Assembly (NCBI GenBank): GCA_903905475.1
Contig: CAIVGK010000177.1
Span: 1 to 51,559, forward strand
Reading direction: 5' to 3'
Length of the DNA stretch: 51,559 nt
Source of the DNA: an uncultured Burkholderiales bacterium
GTDB taxonomy: Bacteria > Pseudomonadota > Gammaproteobacteria > Burkholderiales > Burkholderiaceae_C
Position 1 is the stretch's first letter; every line of letters starts with the position of its first letter. Both the position numbers and the translations under genes were made by a program. This document shows positions 46,289-51,559 of this stretch, one piece after another. Below the pieces are notes generated by a model that saw nothing but the letters and a program-made list of their open reading frames with translations, was not told the origin of the DNA and made no database searches.

Positions 46289-47830
46289 TCAGCCCTGCGC
46301 CGCCACGCGATCGTTCTTGCTGTGCAGCTTGTTGAGTGCGGCCAGGTAGGCTTTGGCAGACGCCACCACGATGTCCGGATCGGCGCCCACGCCGTTGACC
46401 ACACGACCGCCCAACTGCAAACGCACCGTGACCTCGCCTTGAGATTCTGTGCTTCCCGAGGTGATGGCGTTGACCGAATAGAGCACCAGTTCCGCGCCTG
46501 ATTGGACCTTGGACTCGATCGCCTTCAGGCTGGCATCGACCGGCCCGTTGCCGTCGCTGTCGGTATGGAACTCATCGGTGCCAGCGGCAAAAGCCACCGT
46601 CGCGTGCGGCCGCTCACCCATTTCCGAATGTTGGGACAGGGCCAGCAGCCGATAGTGCTCCTGCTCGGCGGTCACGGATTCGTCCATCACCAAGGCGGTG
46701 ATGTCCTCGTCGAAAATCTCGCTCTTGCGATCGGCGAGCTCCTTGAACTTGGCAAACGCCGCATTGACCTCTGACTCCGATGCCAGCTCGATGCCCAGGT
46801 CACTCAGTCGCTGCTTGAACGCATTGCGCCCCGACAACTTGCCCAGCACGATCTTGTTGGTGGCCCAGCCCACGTCCTCGGCGCGCATGATTTCGTAGGT
46901 GTCGCGCGCTTTCAGCACGCCGTCTTGATGGATGCCCGAGGCGTGGGCGAAAGCGTTGGCCCCGACGACCGCCTTGTTCGGCTGCACGACAAAGCCGGTG
47001 GTCTGCGACACCAGTCGCGATGCCGGCACGATTTGCGACGCATCGATGCGAAGCTCCAGGCCGAAATAGTCGCGCCGGGTTCGCACTGCCATCACGACTT
47101 CTTCGAGTGCGCAGTTGCCCGCACGCTCGCCCAGGCCGTTGATGGTGCATTCCACCTGACGCGCCCCGCCGATCTTGACGCCCGCCAGCGAGTTGGCCAC
47201 CGCCATGCCGAGGTCATTGTGGCAATGCACCGACCAGATGGCCTTGTCCGAGTTCGGAATGCGTTGCCGCAAGTCGAGGATGAAGTTGCCATACAGCTCG
47301 GGGATCGCGTAGCCCACCGTGTCCGGGATGTTGATCGTGGTCGCCCCCTCGGCGATGACCGCCTCGAGCACGCGACACAGAAAATCAGGATCCGATCGGT
47401 AGCCGTCCTCGGGCGAGAACTCGACATCCCCCGACAGGTTGCGCGCGAACCGGATCGACTGCTTGGCCTGCTCGAACACCTGATCGGGCGTCATGCGCAG
47501 CTTTTTTTCCATGTGCAGGGCGCTGGTGGCCAAAAAGACGTGGATGCGCGTGGCGGTGCCGCCTTGCAAGGCCTCGGCGGCGCGGGCGATGTCGCGGTCA
47601 TTGGCGCGCGCCAATGAGCACACCGTGCTGTCCTTGATGGCCTGCGCGATCGCCTTGACGGACTCGAAGTCACCGTTCGACGAGGCGGCAAATCCAGCCT
47701 CGATGACATCGACCTTCAGTCGCTCGAGCTGCCGTGCGATGCGAAGCTTCTCATCACGGGTCATCGAGGCGCCGGGCGATTGCTCGCCATCGCGCAAGGT
47801 GGTGTCAAAGATGATGAGCTTGTCAGCCAT
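46289..47830 (-). CDS. leuA: 2-isopropylmalate synthase
   Basis: First committed step of leucine synthesis: condenses acetyl-CoA and 2-oxoisovalerate. 513 residues from ATG 47830. The start [20 protein letters not shown] is the conserved catalytic segment; the metal His motif is in [18 protein letters not shown], and a C-terminal LeuA dimer/allosteric domain begins near residue 390 (for leucine feedback). An upstream leader peptide and terminator hairpin point to attenuation by leucyl-tRNA. It follows pssA in the common psd-pssA-leuA order. Confidence 0.98.
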   Translation of the reverse strand: MADKLIIFDTTLRDGEQSPGASMTRDEKLRIARQLERLKVDVIEAGFAASSNGDFESVKAIAQAIKDSTVCSLARANDRDIARAAEALQGGTATRIHVFLATSALHMEKKLRMTPDQVFEQAKQSIRFARNLSGDVEFSPEDGYRSDPDFLCRVLEAVIAEGATTINIPDTVGYAIPELYGNFILDLRQRIPNSDKAIWSVHCHNDLGMAVANSLAGVKIGGARQVECTINGLGERAGNCALEEVVMAVRTRRDYFGLELRIDASQIVPASRLVSQTTGFVVQPNKAVVGANAFAHASGIHQDGVLKARDTYEIMRAEDVGWATNKIVLGKLSGRNAFKQRLSDLGIELASESEVNAAFAKFKELADRKSEIFDEDITALVMDESVTAEQEHYRLLALSQHSEMGERPHATVAFAAGTDEFHTDSDGNGPVDASLKAIESKVQSGAELVLYSVNAITSGSTESQGEVTVRLQLGGRVVNGVGADPDIVVASAKAYLAALNKLHSKNDRVAAQG

Positions 47831-47855
47831 GGTGTTGACTCTGCGGTTGAACAAT

Positions 47856-47886
47856 GAAAACGGCCCGTTGCGTTAGCAAGCGGGCC
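47856..47886 (-). terminator. leuA attenuator terminator
   Basis: On the minus strand GGCCCGCTTGC and GCAACGGGCC form a stem with one bulged base and a 4-nt loop (47862-47886), followed by GTTTTC. It lies 25 nt before the leuA start and 27 nt after the leader-peptide stop. Its 5' arm GGCCCG is complementary to CGGGCC inside the leader coding region (47920-47925), so an alternative antiterminator can form. Confidence 0.75.
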
Positions 47887-47913
47887 GGCACTGGAAGAGG
47901 AAAACGAAAACGA

Positions 47914-47973
47914 TCAGCGGGCCCGGGTAGTCCTTGCGGACAGGTCCAGCAGAAGGTTCGAAATCGAAAACAT
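47914..47973 (-). CDS. leuA leader peptide (19 residues)
   Basis: Short reading frame MFSISNLLLDLSARTTRAR and stop, about 84 nt upstream of leuA. Four of five residues at positions 7-11 are Leu (codons CTT, CTG, CTG, then Asp GAC, CTG). This is the pattern of leader peptides in attenuation of leucine operons: ribosome stalling at Leu codons would free the CGGGCC segment to pair with the 5' arm of the terminator. A weak Shine-Dalgarno is the main reservation. Confidence 0.75.
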   Translation of the reverse strand: MFSISNLLLDLSARTTRAR

Positions 47974-47996
47974 GACCCGAATCTAGCACGCGATTT

Positions 47997-48827
47997 TCAT
48001 CGGTGCAGACCTTCCTCCTCGGGAGCGTCGGTCGATATCGCGATCAAGCTGGCGCGGCGCCCCTTCATTTTCTTCCAGGCGTACACGCCATAGCCGGAGC
48101 CGGCGTAGAGACAGAAGATGCCAAACAGCACGATCGGTGGATGCACCATGACGAGCGCGATGATCAGGGCAATGGCCACCGTCACGACGAACGGAACGGT
48201 GCGCTTGAGGCTGAATTCCTTGAAGCTGTAGAACGGCAGATTGGTCACCATCGTCAGCCCCGACAGCAGCGTCAGCGTGAACGCCGACCAGATCAGCCAC
48301 GACTGCTGCTCACCAATCGCCTTGTAGCCCGCATCGTCCATCACCCAGATGAACCCCATGACCAGCGCGGCGGCGGCAGGGCTGGGAAGGCCTTGGAAGA
48401 ACCGCTTGTCCACCACACTCAGGTTGGTATTGAAACGAGCCAGACGCAGCGCCGCACACGCGCAGTAGATGAAGGCAGCCAGCCAGCCCAGTTTGCCCAT
48501 GCCCGTCAACGCCCACTCGTAGACGATCAGAGCGGGAGCGGCACCGAAGGACACCATGTCCGACAGGCTGTCCATCTGTTCGCCGAAGGTGCTTTGGGTG
48601 TTGGTCATGCGCGCCACCCGACCATCGAGGCTGTCGAGCACCATGGCACAGAACACACCGATTGCGGCCTGCTCGAAGCGCCCGTTCATGGCCATCACGA
48701 TGGCATAAAAGCCCCCGAACAAGGCCGCGAGCGTGAACAGGTTGGGCAGCACATACACACCCTTGCGACGCGGGCGCGGCGGATCTTCGTCCAACTCGTG
48801 CTCAGGTGGGTCTTGCGGTACGTTCAT
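47997..48827 (-). CDS. pssA: CDP-diacylglycerol--serine O-phosphatidyltransferase
   Basis: Makes phosphatidylserine, precursor of phosphatidylethanolamine, in the inner membrane. 276 residues with about six to eight hydrophobic segments. The CDP-alcohol phosphotransferase motif is [19 protein letters not shown], continuing with [11 protein letters not shown], so the DG-AR-G-D-D pattern is complete. The N-terminus is charged (about 25 residues). It overlaps the upstream psd stop by 4 bp. leuA follows with its attenuator leader. Confidence 0.96.
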   Translation of the reverse strand: MNVPQDPPEHELDEDPPRPRRKGVYVLPNLFTLAALFGGFYAIVMAMNGRFEQAAIGVFCAMVLDSLDGRVARMTNTQSTFGEQMDSLSDMVSFGAAPALIVYEWALTGMGKLGWLAAFIYCACAALRLARFNTNLSVVDKRFFQGLPSPAAAALVMGFIWVMDDAGYKAIGEQQSWLIWSAFTLTLLSGLTMVTNLPFYSFKEFSLKRTVPFVVTVAIALIIALVMVHPPIVLFGIFCLYAGSGYGVYAWKKMKGRRASLIAISTDAPEEEGLHR

Positions 48828-49465
48828 GCGGCAAGCGTGGCGATCACGGTGGACGTGGCGCTGACCTTGTCGCCAGGGGCGACTTTCACCGTCGCCGTGA
48901 GCGGCAGGTACACGTCAACCCGAGAGCCGAAACGGATGAATCCGTAGCGCTGGCCGCGAGTCAGAACGTCACCGACCTTCGTGTAGCAAAGGATGCGCCG
49001 CGCAATCAACCCGGCCACCTGCACCAGAGTGACCGTGTGACGGCCCGAAGCGATCACCACCGCGTTGCGCTCGTTTTCGGTCGAGGCCTTGTCGAGGTCG
49101 GCGTTGACAAAACGCCCCGGAAAGTAGGTGACCTGGGTCACCTGGCCATCCACGCTGGCGCGGTTGCTGTGCACATTGAACACATTCATGAACACGCTGA
49201 TCAGCAGCGCATCACGGTCGGCGTACGGGTCGCGAACCTTCTCGACCTTCACGATGCGGCCATCGGCAGGCGAAAGAACGGCATCGGGGTCTTGCGGAAT
49301 GGGGCGTGGCGGATCTCTGAAGAACTGCACCACGAACACGAGCGCCACCCAGCACAGCGCCGACAGCCAGCCGATGCCCAGCCAACTGGCAGCAACCGCC
49401 AGGCACAACGCAATGGCAATGAAGGGCCAGCCTTCTTTGGCGAGGATCGGATGGGGGTAATTCAT
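48824..49465 (-). CDS. psd: Phosphatidylserine decarboxylase proenzyme
   Basis: Pyruvoyl enzyme that converts phosphatidylserine to phosphatidylethanolamine. 213 residues, the short (psd-related) class. The self-cleavage site is the GS pair in [14 protein letters not shown] near residue 185, where Ser becomes the pyruvoyl group. Two hydrophobic segments near the N-terminus ([20 protein letters not shown] and the next one) anchor it. Conserved [11 protein letters not shown] and [11 protein letters not shown] are present. It overlaps pssA by 4 bp, so substrate-making and substrate-using enzymes are co-translated. Confidence 0.96.
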   Translation of the reverse strand: MNYPHPILAKEGWPFIAIALCLAVAASWLGIGWLSALCWVALVFVVQFFRDPPRPIPQDPDAVLSPADGRIVKVEKVRDPYADRDALLISVFMNVFNVHSNRASVDGQVTQVTYFPGRFVNADLDKASTENERNAVVIASGRHTVTLVQVAGLIARRILCYTKVGDVLTRGQRYGFIRFGSRVDVYLPLTATVKVAPGDKVSATSTVIATLAA

Positions 49466-49492
49466 GCGGCGCAGTCTACCTGTGGTGTGAAT

Positions 49493-49520
49493 GAAAAAGC
49501 CGCGAGCTGGGCTCGCGGCT
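49493..49520 (-). terminator. Intrinsic terminator after ilvC
   Basis: On the minus strand AGCCGCGAG and CTCGCGGCT form a 9-bp stem with a 5-nt loop, followed by TTTTTCATT. It ends the ilvBNC transcript 40 nt after ilvC. A second small hairpin GGGGCC/GGCCCC lies at 49533-49549. psd-pssA-leuA then needs read-through or its own promoter. Confidence 0.85.
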
Positions 49521-49560
49521 TGCTGACAACTCGGGGCCAGTCAGGCCCCAAGGTCGTCGA

Positions 49561-50616
<1,056 letters not shown>

Positions 50617-51108
50617 TCAAACGCGCAAGATGCGCTCTCCGCGACCGATCCCGCTGGTACCGGTGCGCACAGTTTCAAGAATGGCGGCTCGATCGATGGC
50701 CTCGATGAAGGCATCGAGCTTCGACGAGTCCCCGGTCAGTTCGATGGTGTAGCTTTTCTCGGTCACATCGATGATGCGGCCGCGGAAGATGTCCGCCATG
50801 CGGGTCATTTCTTCGCGCTCCTTGCCCACCGCGCGCACCTTGATCAGCATCAGTTCGCGCTCGGTGTAAGCGCCCTCGGTCAGGTCGACCACCTTGACGA
50901 CCTCGATCAAGCGGTTCAAGTGCTTGGTGATCTGCTCGATCACCTCGTCGGAACCGGTGGTGACGATCGTCATGCGCGACAACGACGGGTCTTCGGTCGT
51001 CGCCACGGTCAAGCTCTCGATGTTGTAGCCACGGGCCGAGAACAGTCCCACCACGCGCGAAAGCGCACCGGGTTCGTTTTCAAGCAGCAGCGCAATGATG
51101 TGTTTCAT
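50617..51108 (-). CDS. ilvN: Acetolactate synthase small (regulatory) subunit
   Basis: Valine-sensitive regulatory partner of the large subunit. 163 residues: ACT domain at about 1-75 (MKHIIALLLENEPGALSRVVG, then RGYNIESLTVATTEDPSLSR) and a C-terminal domain. The name ilvN or ilvH is used for this gene depending on the species. It is 153 bp downstream of ilvB and 42 bp upstream of ilvC. Confidence 0.97.
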   Translation of the reverse strand: MKHIIALLLENEPGALSRVVGLFSARGYNIESLTVATTEDPSLSRMTIVTTGSDEVIEQITKHLNRLIEVVKVVDLTEGAYTERELMLIKVRAVGKEREEMTRMADIFRGRIIDVTEKSYTIELTGDSSKLDAFIEAIDRAAILETVRTGTSGIGRGERILRV

Positions 51109-51261
51109 GAGTCTTGTCGGGTCGCTCTGAAGGCGCGGCAGGGGTGTTTGCCGGCCGCAGGCGACGCCTGAGTTAGGTTGTTGTCAATTCCGATGGCGTG
51201 CGGTGTTCGCCGGAGGTTTGGCAGACGCGGTAACGCCTGCGCCGCCCCAGCGTTCAGCGCA

Positions 51262-51559
51262 TCACAGGTCTTCGGAACCCAGCAGCATCTCGCTGATGCC
51301 CTTGCCTGCCTTGACCATCGGCCAGACGTTTTCTTCCTGGTCGGTGCGGATGTCGAGAAACACCGTGCGGTCTTTCAGACGGATCGCCTCGCGCAAGGCG
51401 CCTTCCACGTCGGCCGGGCGCTCGATCTTGAAGCCCACGTGCCCGTAGGCCTCGGCGAGCTTCACGAAGTCGGGCAGCGCGTCCATGTAGCTGTGCGAGT
51501 AGCGGCCGCCGTAATCGAGTTGCTGCCACTGACGCACCATGCCGAGGTAGCGGTTGTTG
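51262..51559 (-). CDS. ilvB: Acetolactate synthase large subunit, C-terminal part only
   Basis: The reverse strand from the window edge to the stop at 51262 encodes about 98 C-terminal residues of the thiamine-diphosphate domain: NNRYLGMVRQWQQLDYGGRY, then LAEAYGHVGFKIERP and VFLDIRTDQEENVWPMVKAG. The start lies outside the window. The 153-bp spacer to ilvN (51109-51261) holds a small CAGGCG/CGCCTG palindrome and no gene. Confidence 0.95.
   Translation of the reverse strand, partial: NNRYLGMVRQWQQLDYGGRYSHSYMDALPDFVKLAEAYGHVGFKIERPADVEGALREAIRLKDRTVFLDIRTDQEENVWPMVKAGKGISEMLLGSEDL

Overview
The window looks like a chromosomal segment of a high-GC betaproteobacterium of the order Burkholderiales. 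Gene order suggests the Rubrivivax/Leptothrix/Ideonella-like branch, but that placement is inference. The evidence is a set of gene blocks typical of the order: odhA-odhB-lpdA-zapE, tRNA-Leu-tig-clpP-clpX-lon, hpnC-hpnD-hpnE and ilvB-ilvN-ilvC-psd-pssA-leuA. Most genes lie on the minus strand. No transposase, integrase, phage gene or CRISPR array is visible.

Layout. 1-8.4 kb: RNA modification and chromosome segregation (rluB partial, scpB, rluD), the outer-membrane assembly lipoprotein gene bamD, a DinG/YoaA-type helicase, a PP2C phosphatase, a small exported protein and zapE. 8.5-14.4 kb: the 2-oxoglutarate dehydrogenase operon (lpdA, odhB, odhA) with a structured 5' leader. 14.4-19.3 kb: a small Cys-rich protein, a nitronate monooxygenase-like protein, a 602-residue acyl-CoA dehydrogenase and its electron acceptor EtfAB, then tRNA-Leu(UAA).

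19.4-33.2 kb is the standout region: about 14 kb of signalling genes. On the minus strand, in transcription order, come a STAS antagonist, a GPP34 (GOLPH3-like) protein and a glutaminase. These are followed by an orphan two-TM sensor, a Na/Pi cotransporter, CheA, CheW, an MCP, CheR, CheB, CheX, a CheY-like receiver and a receiver-SpoIIE (RsbU-like) phosphatase. An RsbW-like kinase gene is divergent from the STAS gene. The set joins a complete chemosensory array to a complete RsbU/RsbV/RsbW partner switch, together with a transporter, a metabolic enzyme and a lipid-binding-type protein. No flagellar gene or sigma factor gene is nearby. The region is flanked by tRNA-Cys/tRNA-Gly on one side and tRNA-Leu(UAA) on the other. 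These three tRNAs are contiguous in E. coli (glyW-cysT-leuZ), so the block may have been inserted into an ancestral tRNA operon.

33.4-39.7 kb: tRNA-Cys, tRNA-Gly, then the protein quality-control block lon, clpX, clpP, tig, and tRNA-Leu(UAG). 39.9-42.9 kb: hpnCDE on the plus strand, making squalene from farnesyl diphosphate. 43-46.2 kb: a TIGR03790-like exported protein, an IclR-type regulator and a PBP7-type D,D-endopeptidase. 46.3-51.6 kb: branched-chain amino acid and phospholipid synthesis genes (ilvB partial, ilvN, ilvC, psd, pssA, leuA). leuA has a clear leader-peptide attenuator, with Leu codons in a 19-residue peptide followed by a terminator hairpin.

All calls come from reading the sequence and from family knowledge; no database search was run.
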